The notes: generated by a model from the letters alone, not told the origin. Shown: positions 1-10,700, counted from the stretch's first letter. The stretch is DNA of 45,000 bases from Aneurinibacillus soli (GCF_002355375.1 NZ_AP017312.1:180001-225000); one strand, 5' to 3'. A program made the numbers and translations.

Positions 1-143
1 CCTGTTACGCGGTGGAGAATTAATCCCATCCCCGCAGTTCCCCCAAGTACGATATGCGAAGCGGCAAAAATCCGTATACCCAATGCTACTAGCATACAGC
101 CTGTAATAATCATGATCATTTGTTTCTTCCAGCTCATGTTCAT
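1..143 (-). CDS. YitT-family membrane protein, N-terminal fragment
   Basis: Only the first 47 codons lie in the window; the rest continues beyond the left edge. The translation starts MNMSWKKQMIMIITG and runs into a hydrophobic helix, followed by a GGTAGMGLILHRVTG stretch. A first helix followed by a Gly-Gly-x-x-Gly segment and a second helix is the typical opening of the YitT/DUF161 family of multi-pass membrane proteins, whose function is not firmly known. The start at 143 is supported by a GAGGAGGGG ribosome binding site about ten bases upstream; a second ATG two codons later is possible. Assignment to the family is inferred from this short piece only. Confidence 0.6.
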   Translation of the reverse strand, partial: MNMSWKKQMIMIITGCMLVALGIRIFAASHIVLGGTAGMGLILHRVT

Positions 144-473
144 ATATTTCACCCCTCCTCTATACAATCCCATTAAAAGTATTCTTATTCATATTTTTAT
201 GCACAATTATATTGATAATATTTAACTACACAAACACTTCTATCTAACTATACCATGCTTAAATACTTTATATCCATGAAAAATAAAGCATATCATTAAA
301 TTCTAAATAGTATAAAAAGTTTGTGGTCCTCATCTTTATCATTCACTTATATAAATATTTATTCATAAAAGCGTTAAAGCGATAAAGTTTATGCTTCGGT
401 ATCCCTCTCTGCTATAATCCGGTATACTAAACCTAATCAGTGATTATTACGCTAGTCCGAAAGGAGAATTCAT
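144..473. other. AT-rich divergent intergenic region
   Basis: These 330 bases are markedly AT-rich and separate the divergent YitT-family gene and the glutaredoxin-like gene. The right part holds the promoter at 389-418. I see several TATAAT-like stretches but no other clear promoter, no repeat and no coding frame. Confidence 0.5.
389..418 (+). promoter_or_regulatory. Extended -10 promoter of the glutaredoxin-like gene
   Basis: A perfect TATAAT at 413-418 is preceded by TGC, giving an extended -10 element. The -35 is poor (TTATGC at 389-394, 18-base spacer). It lies 55 bases upstream of the ATG at 474. Confidence 0.5.
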
Positions 474-701
474 ATGTCGATCATTGTTTATTCTGCACCG
501 GGTTGTAGTACATGTGAGCTTGTCAAAAACTTTCTCCGAGAAAAAGAATACGATTTTGAAGTGCGCGATCTTCTGGCTAACCGTGAGTACCAAAAGGAAG
601 TCGAAGCTTTTGGGTTACTTGGCATTCCCGTAACCGTTATAAATGGAAAGGCAATCAAAGGTTTTGATCCTGCTGCACTAGAACGTATGCTTACGGAATA
701 A
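474..701 (+). CDS. Glutaredoxin-like thiol-disulfide protein (NrdH/Grx type)
   Basis: A 75-residue thioredoxin-fold protein. The redox motif CSTC lies at residues 11-14, just after the first beta strand (IIVYSAPG). The cis-proline segment GIPVTVING lies near residues 50-58 and the closing GFDPAALERML helix is typical of NrdH and other small glutaredoxins, which pass electrons to targets such as ribonucleotide reductase. Which reductant or partner it uses cannot be told, as no nrd gene is nearby. The ATG has an AAAGGAG site about eight bases upstream. The gene stands alone between its own promoter and a palindromic terminator. Confidence 0.8.
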   Translation: MSIIVYSAPGCSTCELVKNFLREKEYDFEVRDLLANREYQKEVEAFGLLGIPVTVINGKAIKGFDPAALERMLTE

Positions 702-710
702 CAGACAAAA

Positions 711-732
711 AAAGGCGGCATATGCCGCCTTT
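711..732. terminator. Bidirectional terminator between the glutaredoxin-like gene and phoU
   Basis: A perfect 22-base palindrome, AAAGGCGGCAT followed by its complement, sits between the two convergent stop codons. The A-run at 707-713 becomes a U-run after the hairpin on the minus strand, so it serves phoU best. Confidence 0.75.
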
Positions 733-1360
733 ACGTATTTAAATCCGCTATGTTTCCTGTAGACATATACAACGTCCACTCTCCAATATTCGTGGCATGG
801 TCACCAATTCTCTCTAGCGCTTGAATCACTTTAAAAAGCTGTACACCTTCCTGTACATAGCCAGACTCACTTTCCATACTTCGCTCCAAATACACAAAAC
901 ACCGGCTGTAATACGCATCAATTACATCATCCATATCATCAAGAGATCGAAGCTGTCGAGTATCCCCCATTTTAAGCGCACGCACGCTCAAGGCAAGTAT
1001 CTCCTGAACACTTGCAGCCATATCAGGTATCTCAAACAAAGGCACGCGCTGCGGACCGCCTTCAAGGCGAACCACGACACTCGCAATATCTCCTGAAAGA
1101 TCGCCAATCCGTTCCAAATCCGTAACAACTTTTAGATAAGCTCCGATTGTCCGAAGATCCTTGGCTACCGGAGCCTGACGAGCAATCAAACTAAGCCCCA
1201 TCTTAAAAATGCGGGCTGCAAGTACATTAAGCTTTTCATCTCGTATAATAACTTCTTTTGCCTGTTTAACACTTCCAGTTTGAAAAGCTTTCCACGCCTG
1301 CAGAAATCCATTCTGCGCAATTTGCGCCATATCTGCTACTTCATTCTTTAGTGTTACCAT
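731..1360 (-). CDS. phoU: PhoU-type phosphate signalling regulator
   Basis: A 209-residue, all-helical protein with the two PhoU repeats: the first signature is LERIGDLSGDIA near residues 82-93 and the second LERIGDHATNIGEW near 181-194. In the family, PhoU links the PstSCAB phosphate importer to the phosphate-sensing kinase and curbs uptake when phosphate is plentiful. I chose the start at 1360 (MVTLKNEV) because AGGAG lies six bases upstream and because PhoU proteins normally begin close to the first helix; in-frame starts at 1384, 1381 and 1375 would add up to eight residues. It is unlinked to the pst operon, which lies about 38 kb to the right. Confidence 0.9.
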   Translation of the reverse strand: MVTLKNEVADMAQIAQNGFLQAWKAFQTGSVKQAKEVIIRDEKLNVLAARIFKMGLSLIARQAPVAKDLRTIGAYLKVVTDLERIGDLSGDIASVVVRLEGGPQRVPLFEIPDMAASVQEILALSVRALKMGDTRQLRSLDDMDDVIDAYYSRCFVYLERSMESESGYVQEGVQLFKVIQALERIGDHATNIGEWTLYMSTGNIADLNT

Positions 1361-1426
1361 ATTTCGCTCCTGCATGGCCATCATTCACCAACCTTATTAT
1401 GAGGTTCACGTACAGTACGAACATTA

Positions 1427-1469
1427 ATCATACCGGAAAAATATTAATCTCACGTAAAGATAACTTAAA
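1427..1469 (-). promoter_or_regulatory. Candidate Pho-box promoter of phoU
   Basis: Read on the minus strand, three hexamers resembling the PhoP box TT(A/T)ACA occur at exact 11-base steps: TTTAAG (1469-1464), TTTACG (1458-1453) and TTAATA (1447-1442). They are followed nine bases later by TATGAT (1432-1427) as a -10. The hexamers match only 4-5 of 6 positions, so this is a candidate. Confidence 0.4.
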
Positions 1470-1571
1470 TATTGCGTGATATCCTTTCGAGTAAAAAAGG
1501 TCAAAACTCGGGTAGTCTCTCCTACTGTAGTATAGTAAACTATGAATACGAATAATTCTTTGGAGGAACCT

Positions 1572-2759
1572 ATGAAAACAAGAGGACGACCCGATTTCGT
1601 AATCCTGATTTTCACCCTGCTTTTCGTCGGATTCGGTATCGTCATGGTGTACAGTGCCAGTTCAGTATATGCACTGAACCGCTTCCATACAGATACCTAC
1701 TTTGTGAAAAAACAGCTGATTTCTGCTGTCATTGGCTTGGTTGCCATGTCGTTTGCCATGAATATTCCGTATACTTTTTATAAAAAGAACTTTGTCCAGA
1801 TTGCATTGGGGATTATATTGTTGCTCCTTCTTGTTCTCATCCCTGGCATTGGTTTATGGAGAAATGGAGCACGCAGTTGGCTAAACCTCGGTATCTTCCA
1901 ACTCCAGCCAGCCGAATTTGCCAAGCTCGCGGTCGTTATTTATCTATCTGCGCTTATTTCCAAAAAAGGACAGCAAATCGAGACTTGGAAGAAAGGGCTC
2001 CAGCCAGCCATCACCGTTATCGGTATCTTTGGCATCTTGATTGCCGCTCAGCCAGATATGGGGTCTGCTGCTATTCTTGGCCTCACAGCTGTATCGGTTC
2101 TTGTCGCAGGCGGAGCTAAATTCAAATACCTGCTTCGGATTGCCATTCCGATCGCCGCAGCCGCTATCGCTCTCATTGTCACCTCACCGTATCGTATGAG
2201 CCGTGTAACGAATATTGGTGATCCATGGTCCGATGGCATGAATGGTCTTGGAAGTGGCTTTCAGCTTGCTCATTCCTATTTTGCCATTGCACACGGCGGA
2301 ATGGTCGGGACTGGTTTTGGAAAAAGCATTGAGAAGTATTTGTATCTCCCTGAAGTACAAACTGACTTTATTTTTTCCATTATCGGAGAAGAACTTGGAT
2401 TTATCGGTGCTACTTTATTTCTGATCCTGTTCATTCTATACTTATGGCGCATCATTCTTATTACAAGGCGTGTCAATGATTTATTCGCCAATCTGATCGG
2501 CATTGGTGTAGCCAGTATGATTTCTATCCAGGCCCTTGTAAATATCGGTGGTGTAACCGGGTTGATTGCCATTACTGGGGTTCCTCTCCCATTTATCAGC
2601 TACGGTGGATCTTCTCTACTGCTTAATATGCTCAGCATCGGCATTGTCCTTAGTATTTCGCGCGAAGCCTACAGGCAGGCTGTACAAAAAGCAGAAGGTA
2701 AAGGAGGGGCAACCAACTCTTCCGTTGTACCATTTAATGCATCACGTCGCAAAGCATAA
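1572..2759 (+). CDS. ftsW: FtsW/RodA/SpoVE family peptidoglycan glycosyltransferase
   Basis: A 395-residue SEDS-family membrane protein with about ten membrane helices. Visible family signatures are the opening MVYSASS, the RSWLNLG and LQPAEFAKL stretches, QPDMGSA, the extracellular LPEVQTDFIFSIIGEELG loop with its conserved Asp and Glu residues, and the late GVPLPFISYGGSS motif. SEDS proteins polymerise lipid II together with a class B penicillin-binding protein; FtsW works at the division septum and SpoVE in spore cortex synthesis. I cannot separate FtsW from SpoVE without neighbours or a tree. The start at 1572 has TGGAGGA seven bases upstream; an in-frame ATG ten codons earlier has no such site. 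A weak -10 (TATAGT, 1531-1536) precedes it. It is a single-gene unit. Confidence 0.85.
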   Translation: MKTRGRPDFVILIFTLLFVGFGIVMVYSASSVYALNRFHTDTYFVKKQLISAVIGLVAMSFAMNIPYTFYKKNFVQIALGIILLLLLVLIPGIGLWRNGARSWLNLGIFQLQPAEFAKLAVVIYLSALISKKGQQIETWKKGLQPAITVIGIFGILIAAQPDMGSAAILGLTAVSVLVAGGAKFKYLLRIAIPIAAAAIALIVTSPYRMSRVTNIGDPWSDGMNGLGSGFQLAHSYFAIAHGGMVGTGFGKSIEKYLYLPEVQTDFIFSIIGEELGFIGATLFLILFILYLWRIILITRRVNDLFANLIGIGVASMISIQALVNIGGVTGLIAITGVPLPFISYGGSSLLLNMLSIGIVLSISREAYRQAVQKAEGKGGATNSSVVPFNASRRKA

Positions 2760-2772
2760 TAGCTTTTCGATA

Positions 2773-2823
2773 GTAAAACCCCCTCTCTCCGTTATAGTGG
2801 AGAAGAGGGGGTTTTACTTTTTT
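2773..2823 (+). terminator. Intrinsic terminator of ftsW
   Basis: A near-perfect 18-base-pair stem (GTAAAACCCCCTCTCTCC against its complement at 2799-2817) with an eight-base loop, followed by a run of T at 2818-2823. Confidence 0.9.
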
Positions 2824-2833
2824 CTAGTAAATT

Positions 2834-2869
2834 AAAAAAGGTTGATGGCATAATGCCATCAACCTTTTT
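2834..2869 (-). terminator. Intrinsic terminator of tuf
   Basis: The inverted repeat GGTTGATGGCAT / ATGCCATCAACC (2840-2864) is flanked by A-runs and T-runs on both sides, so it can stop transcription from either side. It lies 18 bases past the tuf stop and ends the minus-strand ribosomal block. Confidence 0.85.
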
Positions 2870-2886
2870 CTATAGGAAAACAGTAA

Positions 2887-4077
<1,191 letters not shown>

Positions 4078-4128
4078 TTGAGTAAATCCTCCTTGATTAA
4101 AAAGGTTAGGTTAGAAAATAAGTATTTC

Positions 4129-4179
4129 AAAAAAAGGTTCAACTGGTAGAGGACATGTACCCCCTACACATTTTAAACC
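4129..4179 (-). terminator. Terminator-like hairpin between fusA and tuf
   Basis: On the minus strand an outer GGTT/AACC pairing encloses an eight-pair GTAGGGGG / TCCTCTAC stem (two wobbles) with a TACATG loop, directly followed by seven T. I see no clear promoter between this hairpin and tuf, so it would act as a partial terminator or a processing site. Confidence 0.45.
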
Positions 4180-4216
4180 TTTCTCTGGTTACAATAAAGA
4201 GGGTTTGCGTAAAAAA

Positions 4217-6298
4217 TTATACGCCTTTTGCTTTTTTGATGATTTCGTCAGCAACATTTCTCGGCACTTCTTCATAGTGATCGAAGTGCATAGAGTACGT
4301 GCCGCGACCTTGTGTACGGGAACGCAGAGCTGTTGCATATCCGAACATTTCAGAAAGTGGAACGAAACCACGAACTACCTGAGCAGTACCGCGAGCTTCC
4401 ATACCTTCAACACGGCCACGACGGGAACTAATGTCACCCATGATGTCTCCCATGTATTCATCTGGTACGGTTACTTCTACTTTCATCATTGGTTCAAGGA
4501 TAGCTGGGTTACACTTCTTACCCGCTTCTTTCAAAGCCATAGAGCCGGCGATTTTGAACGCCATCTCAGAGGAGTCAACCTCATGATAGCTACCATGAAC
4601 AAGTCTTGCTTTCAGGTCAAGAAGCGGATATCCAGCAAGAACACCGTTCTTCATAGACTCTTCGATACCATTTTGAACAGCTGGAACGTATTCACGCGGA
4701 ATCGCTCCACCGACAACTTTGTTTTCGAAGACGTAACCTGAACCCGGTTCGCCTGGTTCAAATTCAACCACAACGTGGCCGTATTGACCTTTACCACCGG
4801 ATTGTTTTGCGTACTTCGCTTCAACTTTCGCGCCCTGGCGGAAAGATTCTTTGTACGCAACTTGCGGAGCACCTACGTTCGCTTCTACTTTGAACTCGCG
4901 ACGCATACGGTCAACGATGATATCAAGGTGAAGCTCACCCATACCAGAGATGATCGTTTGACCTGTCTCCTGATCTGTGAATGTTTTGAACGTAGGATCC
5001 TCTTCAGCGAGCTTCGCAAGAGCCATACCCATTTTATCCTGGTCAGCTTTTGTTTTCGGCTCGATTGCAATGGAGATAACCGGATCCGGGAAGTTCATGG
5101 ACTCCAGGATTACCGGAGCTTTCTCATCGCAAAGAGTATCTCCAGTTGTTGTATCTTTTAAACCTACAGCTGCGGCAATGTCACCGGAGTAAACCGTTTT
5201 GATTTCTTCACGAGTGTTTGCGTGCATCTGAAGGATACGACCGATACGCTCACGCTTGCCTTTAGTAGAGTTCAGGACATACGAACCGGAATCAATTGTA
5301 CCTGAGTACACACGGAAGAATGTCAACTTACCTACATACGGGTCAGTCATGATTTTGAATGCCAGTGCGGAGAAAGGAATTTCATCGCTAGATTCGCGAA
5401 CTGTTTCCTCTTCGCTATCTGGAACGGTACCTTTAATCGACGGAACATCCAGCGGAGACGGCAGGTAATCGATAACAGCATCCAACATCGGCTGAACGCC
5501 TTTGTTTTTGAAGGCAGAACCACAAGTAACCGGGAAGAATTGAACGCTGATTGTCGCTTTGCGAATCGCATTTTTCAGTTCGGCAATTGTTACTTCTTCA
5601 CCTTCAAGATATTTCATCATGAGTTCTTCATCAAAATCAGAAACTGCTTCGATCAGCTTACCACGGTATTCTTCTGCTTGATCAGCAAATTCAGCCGGGA
5701 AACCTTCTGTGATTTCGATATCTGTACCCAGATCGTTTGTATAGATGTATGTTTTCTTCTCAACGAGGTCGATGATTCCACGGAATTCATCTTCTGCACC
5801 GATCGGAAGTTGGATCGGATGAGCATTTGCTTGCAGACGCTCATGCAGAGTACCTACAGAGTAAAGGAAATCTGCACCGAGTTTGTCCATCTTGTTGATG
5901 AAAACAATACGCGGTACGCCGTATGTTGTCGCTTGACGCCATACAGTTTCTGTTTGCGGCTCAACACCTGATTGTGCATCAAGAACCCCAACCGCACCGT
6001 CAAGTACACGGAGTGAACGCTCTACTTCAACTGTGAAGTCTACGTGGCCAGGTGTGTCAATAATGTTGACACGGTGCTCTTTCCACTGAGCAGTTGTCGC
6101 AGCCGATGTAATTGTGATACCGCGCTCTTGCTCTTGCTCCATCCAGTCCATTTGCGAAGCGCCTTCGTGAGTTTCCCCGATTTTGTGAACGCGGCCTGTA
6201 TAGAACAGGATACGCTCAGTAGTCGTGGTTTTACCGGCGTCGATGTGGGCCATGATACCAATGTTACGAGTCTTGGCTAAGGGGAATTCGCGTCCCAT
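4217..6298 (-). CDS. fusA: Translation elongation factor EF-G
   Basis: A 693-residue translocase GTPase that moves tRNA and mRNA through the ribosome. Motifs are AHIDAGKT at 17-24, DTPGH at 81-85 and NKMD at 135-138; domains II to V follow at normal length (Bacillus subtilis has 692 residues). I set the start at 6298 ([14 protein letters not shown]), the conserved beginning of the family, with AAAGGGG eight bases upstream; an open frame extends 16 codons further up but has no support. It follows rpsG by 78 bases in the operon rplGB-rpsL-rpsG-fusA-tuf. Confidence 0.98.
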   Translation of the reverse strand: MGREFPLAKTRNIGIMAHIDAGKTTTTERILFYTGRVHKIGETHEGASQMDWMEQEQERGITITSAATTAQWKEHRVNIIDTPGHVDFTVEVERSLRVLDGAVGVLDAQSGVEPQTETVWRQATTYGVPRIVFINKMDKLGADFLYSVGTLHERLQANAHPIQLPIGAEDEFRGIIDLVEKKTYIYTNDLGTDIEITEGFPAEFADQAEEYRGKLIEAVSDFDEELMMKYLEGEEVTIAELKNAIRKATISVQFFPVTCGSAFKNKGVQPMLDAVIDYLPSPLDVPSIKGTVPDSEEETVRESSDEIPFSALAFKIMTDPYVGKLTFFRVYSGTIDSGSYVLNSTKGKRERIGRILQMHANTREEIKTVYSGDIAAAVGLKDTTTGDTLCDEKAPVILESMNFPDPVISIAIEPKTKADQDKMGMALAKLAEEDPTFKTFTDQETGQTIISGMGELHLDIIVDRMRREFKVEANVGAPQVAYKESFRQGAKVEAKYAKQSGGKGQYGHVVVEFEPGEPGSGYVFENKVVGGAIPREYVPAVQNGIEESMKNGVLAGYPLLDLKARLVHGSYHEVDSSEMAFKIAGSMALKEAGKKCNPAILEPMMKVEVTVPDEYMGDIMGDISSRRGRVEGMEARGTAQVVRGFVPLSEMFGYATALRSRTQGRGTYSMHFDHYEEVPRNVADEIIKKAKGV

Positions 6299-6352
6299 TA
6301 AACTAGCCCCTTTCTCAATGTAGAGATTTGACAATACTAGATGCAAGTCAAA

Positions 6353-6369
6353 GCGGACATAATGTCCGC
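6353..6369 (-). other. Hairpin just after the rpsG stop
   Basis: GCGGACAT and its exact complement are separated by one base, so the real loop is a few bases larger. It begins eight bases past the rpsG stop and has no U-run. A role in RNA processing or mRNA stability is a guess. Confidence 0.35.
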
Positions 6370-6376
6370 CTTGATC

Positions 6377-6847
6377 CTACCAGCGGTAGTGAGCAAATGC
6401 TTTGTTCGCTTCCGCCATTTTGTGAGTGTCTTCGCGCTTTTTAACAGCTGCGCCTGTGCTGTTAGCTGCATCAAGAATTTCGCCTGCGAGGCGCTCTTCC
6501 ATTGTTTTCTCCCCACGTTTACGGGAGTATTCAACTAACCAGCGAAGTCCGAGTGTAGTGCGGCGTTCCGGACGAACTTCAATCGGAACCTGGTAGTTAG
6601 CACCACCAACGCGACGAGCGCGTACTTCAAGAACCGGCATGATATTTTTCATAGCTTCTTCAAATACTTCCATTGGCTCACGACTAGTGCGTTGTTGAAC
6701 GAGATTGAAAGCATCGTACAGAATGCGCTGGGAAACACCGCGCTTACCATCAAGCATCATACGGTTAATCAGACGAGTTACTAATTTGCTGTTATAAATC
6801 GGGTCAGGTAATACATCACGACGAGCTACTGGGCCTTTACGTGGCAT
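6377..6847 (-). CDS. rpsG: 30S ribosomal protein S7
   Basis: A 156-residue primary assembly protein of the 30S head that contacts 16S rRNA near the decoding and exit sites; the length equals that of the Bacillus protein. The start [20 protein letters not shown], the central [16 protein letters not shown] and the closing [13 protein letters not shown] are all characteristic. The start codon has GGAGGGG eight bases upstream. It lies between rpsL and fusA in the conserved str order. In other bacteria S7 represses its own operon; no S7-binding structure could be recognised here. Confidence 0.97.
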   Translation of the reverse strand: MPRKGPVARRDVLPDPIYNSKLVTRLINRMMLDGKRGVSQRILYDAFNLVQQRTSREPMEVFEEAMKNIMPVLEVRARRVGGANYQVPIEVRPERRTTLGLRWLVEYSRKRGEKTMEERLAGEILDAANSTGAAVKKREDTHKMAEANKAFAHYRW

Positions 6848-6893
6848 TCAATTCCCCTCCTTTACTTCAATATTTTGATTAAAATTCGATTCC

Positions 6894-7316
6894 TTACGCT
6901 TTTGGCGCTTTCGGACGTTTTGCACCGTATTTAGAACGGGATTGCAGACGGTTTTGAACGCCTGCTGTGTCGAGTGCACCGCGTACAATTTTGTAGCGTA
7001 CACCTGGCAAGTCTTTAACACGACCGCCACGGATCAGAACAACACTGTGCTCTTGAAGGTTGTGGCCAATCCCTGGGATGTATGCAGTAACCTCGATGCC
7101 GTTTGTTAAACGAACACGAGCATATTTACGCAACGCAGAGTTTGGTTTTTTCGGTGTCATTGTACCAACACGAGTGCACACACCACGTTTTTGCGGAGAG
7201 TTCGTGTTAGTCAGCTCTTTCTTCATGCTGTTATAGCCTTTGCCCAGAGCTGGTGATTTAGATTTGTAAACCTTCTTTTCGCGACCTTTGCGCACGAGCT
7301 GATTGATAGTTGGCAT
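6894..7316 (-). CDS. rpsL: 30S ribosomal protein S12
   Basis: A 140-residue decoding-centre protein. [12 protein letters not shown] is the universal start and is preceded by AAGGAGGT seven bases upstream, so the GTG three codons earlier is rejected. The segment [11 protein letters not shown], where streptomycin-resistance substitutions arise in other species, has the ordinary sensitive sequence. The loop [27 protein letters not shown] is intact, including the PGVRY region. It starts the rpsL-rpsG-fusA-tuf group behind rplGB, and a very stable hairpin (7391-7441) lies upstream of its ribosome binding site. Confidence 0.97.
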   Translation of the reverse strand: MPTINQLVRKGREKKVYKSKSPALGKGYNSMKKELTNTNSPQKRGVCTRVGTMTPKKPNSALRKYARVRLTNGIEVTAYIPGIGHNLQEHSVVLIRGGRVKDLPGVRYKIVRGALDTAGVQNRLQSRSKYGAKRPKAPKA

Positions 7317-7390
7317 GCGTCGCACCTCCTTCCAAGTTTCACAAGTTTAAGACCACAGGTCCTGGTGGTTCATCAAAAAGCAAATGAAAA

Positions 7391-7441
7391 GTTTTTGCCA
7401 GCCGGGTGTCTGGAGTCCAGATGCCCGGCTCCGGCAAAAAC
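7391..7441 (-). other. Very stable hairpin between rplGB and rpsL
   Basis: On the minus strand a 9-pair stem GTTTTTGCC/GGCAAAAAC, a GG bulge, a 7-pair AGCCGGG/CCCGGCT stem, a CA/CA internal loop and a 5-pair TCTGG/CCAGA stem close on an ACT loop, followed by TTTTC. It lies between the rplGB stop and rpsL, with no second promoter seen below it. Attenuator, RNase III site or ribosomal-protein binding site are all possible. Confidence 0.6.
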
Positions 7442-7451
7442 ATTGCTTATC

Positions 7452-7706
7452 TTACTTATTATGTTTCAGACCCACCACCGCAGTTCCTACATCAATTCCA
7501 CACGCTCGCCCAAGTCGGCGCATGGATTCAACATAATGAATCGGCAGACCTTTATCCTTGCAGATGGAAATTATTTTTCCGGTCAATTTGGCATCCGCAT
7601 CCCTGGCAACGATGACTTCTACAAGAGAGTCAGCCTCGACTGCCCGGGCAGTTTGCTTTGCACCAATGATAAGCCCACTTGCCTGTTCTACTTTTTCATA
7701 AGACAT
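7452..7706 (-). CDS. rplGB: L7Ae-family RNA-binding protein (YbxF type)
   Basis: An 84-residue L7Ae/L30e-fold protein, which binds kink-turn RNA in the family. The translation MSYEKVEQASGLIIGAKQTA and the later SMRRLGRACGIDVGTAVVGL match the Bacillus YbxF/YlxQ group, with the conserved RRLGRACGI loop that contacts the kink-turn. I place the start at 7706 because GGAGG lies eight bases upstream; the ATG two codons earlier is too close to that site. It sits between rpoC and rpsL as in Bacillus subtilis, and appears to be the first gene of the str operon because a promoter lies directly upstream. Confidence 0.85.
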   Translation of the reverse strand: MSYEKVEQASGLIIGAKQTARAVEADSLVEVIVARDADAKLTGKIISICKDKGLPIHYVESMRRLGRACGIDVGTAVVGLKHNK

Positions 7707-7748
7707 TTTCATATCCTCCAAAGTATAGAGTACCGGGCACACTCAAGA

Positions 7749-7778
7749 ATGATATCATCCGGAGTGGTATCATGTCAA
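7749..7778 (-). promoter_or_regulatory. Promoter of the rplGB-rpsL-rpsG-fusA-tuf operon
   Basis: TTGACA (7778-7773), an 18-base spacer and TATCAT (7754-7749) with a TGA extended -10. The spacer and -10 form an imperfect dyad, ATGATACCAC against GATGATATCAT, which could be an operator. Confidence 0.75.
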
Positions 7779-7795
7779 GCTATTACAGAAAGTTT

Positions 7796-10700
7796 TTACT
7801 TTGATACTTCCTCAAGTCCTGCTCCTTCTTCTACTAGAGACTGTTCAACAGTTTCTTCTGCTGGCATAAGATCATGCTGCAGTTTGATGTTGCGGTAACG
7901 GTTCATACCTGTACCGGCTGGAACAAGTTTACCGATGATAACATTCTCTTTCAGACCAAGGAGACGGTCTACCTTACCCTTAATTGCAGCATCTGTCAGG
8001 ACACGTGTCGTCTCCTGGAAGGAAGCTGCGGACAGGAAGGAATCTGTTTCAAGGGAAGCCTTCGTAATACCAAGCAGCACTGAACGGGCAACAGCCGGCT
8101 GTCTGCCTTCCCACAGCACTTTCTTGTTCGCTTCTTCAAACTCATGAATTTCTACATATGCCCCTGGCAGAAGGTCGGTTTCTCCGCTATCGATGACGCG
8201 AACTTTGCGCAGCATCTGACGGATCATAACCTCAACGTGCTTGTCGTTAATTTCTACCCCCTGCATACGGTATACTTTTTGTACTTCCTGCAGGATGTAG
8301 TATTGAACGCCACGCATGCCACGGACTTTGAGCATTTCTTTCGGGTCAATCGAACCTTCTGTCAGCTCTTCCCCGATATCAACCTTACGGCCAATTGCTA
8401 CTTTCAAGCGGGAGCCATACGGAATTTGATACACTTTGCTTTCGGTTTCACCACGGATTTCAACTTCACGACGGTCTTTGCCTTCACGCATGTCGACAAC
8501 TTCCCCATCGATCTCTGTGATTACAGCCTGACCTTTAGGATTACGCGCTTCGAAAAGCTCCTGAATACGCGGAAGACCCTGTGTGATATCGTCTCCGGCA
8601 ACCCCACCGGTGTGGAAGGTACGCATCGTCAGCTGTGTACCTGGTTCCCCGATCGACTGGGCTGCAATAATACCAACAGCTTCGCCGACATCCACATTTT
8701 TACCTGTGGCGAGGTTACGGCCATAGCATTTTTTACATACACCATGATGCGTACGGCAGCCAATAACCGAACGAATGGTTACTTTTTCGATACCTGCTGC
8801 AATGATTTCATCAGCTAGGTTCTCATCGATCAGCTCATTACGGCCTACCATGACTTCATCTGTCTCTGGATGGCGTAATGTCTGGAATGAATAGCGACCT
8901 ACGAGACGGTCATACAGATCTTCAATGATCTCTTTACCGTCACGAATTGCCATCGCCTCTACACCTTTATCCGTACCGCAGTCGTCTTCCCGAACGATTA
9001 CGTCCTGTGCAACGTCTACCAGACGGCGTGTCAGGTAACCCGAGTCAGCTGTACGCAGGGCGGTATCGGCGAGACCTTTACGCGCACCGTGCGTCGAGAT
9101 GAAGTATTCGAGTACAGACAGACCTTCACGGAAGTTTGATTTGATTGGCAACTCGATGATACGACCAGATGGATTCGCCATCAGACCACGCATACCTGCA
9201 AGCTGTGTAATCTGCGATACGTTACCGCGGGCACCGGATGTGGCCATCATGTTGATCGCGTTGAACTTGTCGAGAGACGCCATCAACACTTTTGTAACGC
9301 GGTCTTTCGCTTTGCTCCAGATGCTAATAACACGGTCATAGCGCTCATTATCTGTAATGAGACCACGGCGGAACTGCTGCTGCACAACTTCTACTTCTGC
9401 ATCGGCATCAGCCAGAATCTGCTGCTTCTCTTCCGGTGTTTTAATATCAGCAACAGCTACCGTAATCCCTGCTTGTGTGGAGAACTTAAAGCCATTTGCC
9501 TTGATGTCATCGAGAATAACAGATGTTTGTGTCGTTCCAAAACGACGGAAACATTCTGAAATAATTGTACCAAGATATCCTTTTTTCACGGCTTCATGTT
9601 CTGGCAGATTTTCAAGGAACTCCTTCACGTTCGTTCCTTTATCGAAAATAAAGAACTTATCCGGAACCTGTTTTTGCAGATTGTATTTCGTCGGATCATT
9701 GATGTATGGCAGCTCAGGTGGAAGGATTTCATTAAAGATCAGCTTCCCTACGGTTGTAACCATAAGCGGCGCATTAATCTGCTCCGGCGTAAAGGATGTT
9801 TTGCCCAGGCTTGTCGGTGGTATAGCAATGCGAGCATGCAACGTTACATGGTCGTTTGCATATGCAGCGATCGCCTGATTCGGGTTAGAGAATACTTTCC
9901 CCTCACCTGTTGATTCTTTATTTTCCATCGTCAGATAGTACGTACCTAGTACCATATCCTGAGATGGTGTAACAACTGGCTTACCGTCTTTCGGGTTCAG
10001 GATGTTCTGTGCTGCCAGCATAAGAAGACGAGCTTCTGCCTGTGCTTCTGCTGAGAGCGGCACGTGTACCGCCATCTGGTCACCATCGAAGTCAGCGTTG
10101 TACGCTGTACATACAAGCGGGTGGAGACGGATCGCACGTCCTTCAACAAGTGTTGGTTCGAACGCCTGAATACCAAGACGGTGAAGCGTAGGGGCACGGT
10201 TGAGAAGAACCGGGTGTTCACGGATAACGTCCTCGAGAACATCCCATACTTCCGGATGCACGCGCTCTACTTTGCGCTTCGCTGATTTGATATTGTGTGC
10301 GAGTCCTTTGCTGACAAGCTCTTTCATTACGAATGGCTTAAACAGCTCAAGTGCCATTTCTTTCGGCAGACCGCACTGGTACATTTTGAGGTGCGGACCT
10401 ACTACGATAACCGAACGACCAGAGTAGTCAACACGCTTACCGAGCAAGTTCTGACGGAAACGACCCTGCTTACCTTTCAGCATATGGCTGAGAGATTTCA
10501 GCGGACGGTTACCCGGTCCTGTTACCGGACGGCCACGGCGACCGTTATCAATCAGCGCATCTACTGCTTCCTGTAGCATACGCTTTTCATTTTGTACGAT
10601 GATATCTGGAGCGCCGAGATCAAGCAGACGCTTAAGACGGTTGTTCCGGTTGATTACACGACGGTACAGGTCGTTCAAGTCAGACGTTGCAAAACGTCCA

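Noticed and set aside
1424-1645. 73-codon minus-strand frame between phoU and ftsW
   Set aside because: It overlaps the ftsW start and the phoU promoter, has no ribosome binding site and no family resemblance.
4217-4240. TATAAT at the end of fusA as a tuf promoter
   Set aside because: It is part of the last fusA codons and stop (GTA TAA T), and no -35 lies at 16-19 bases upstream.
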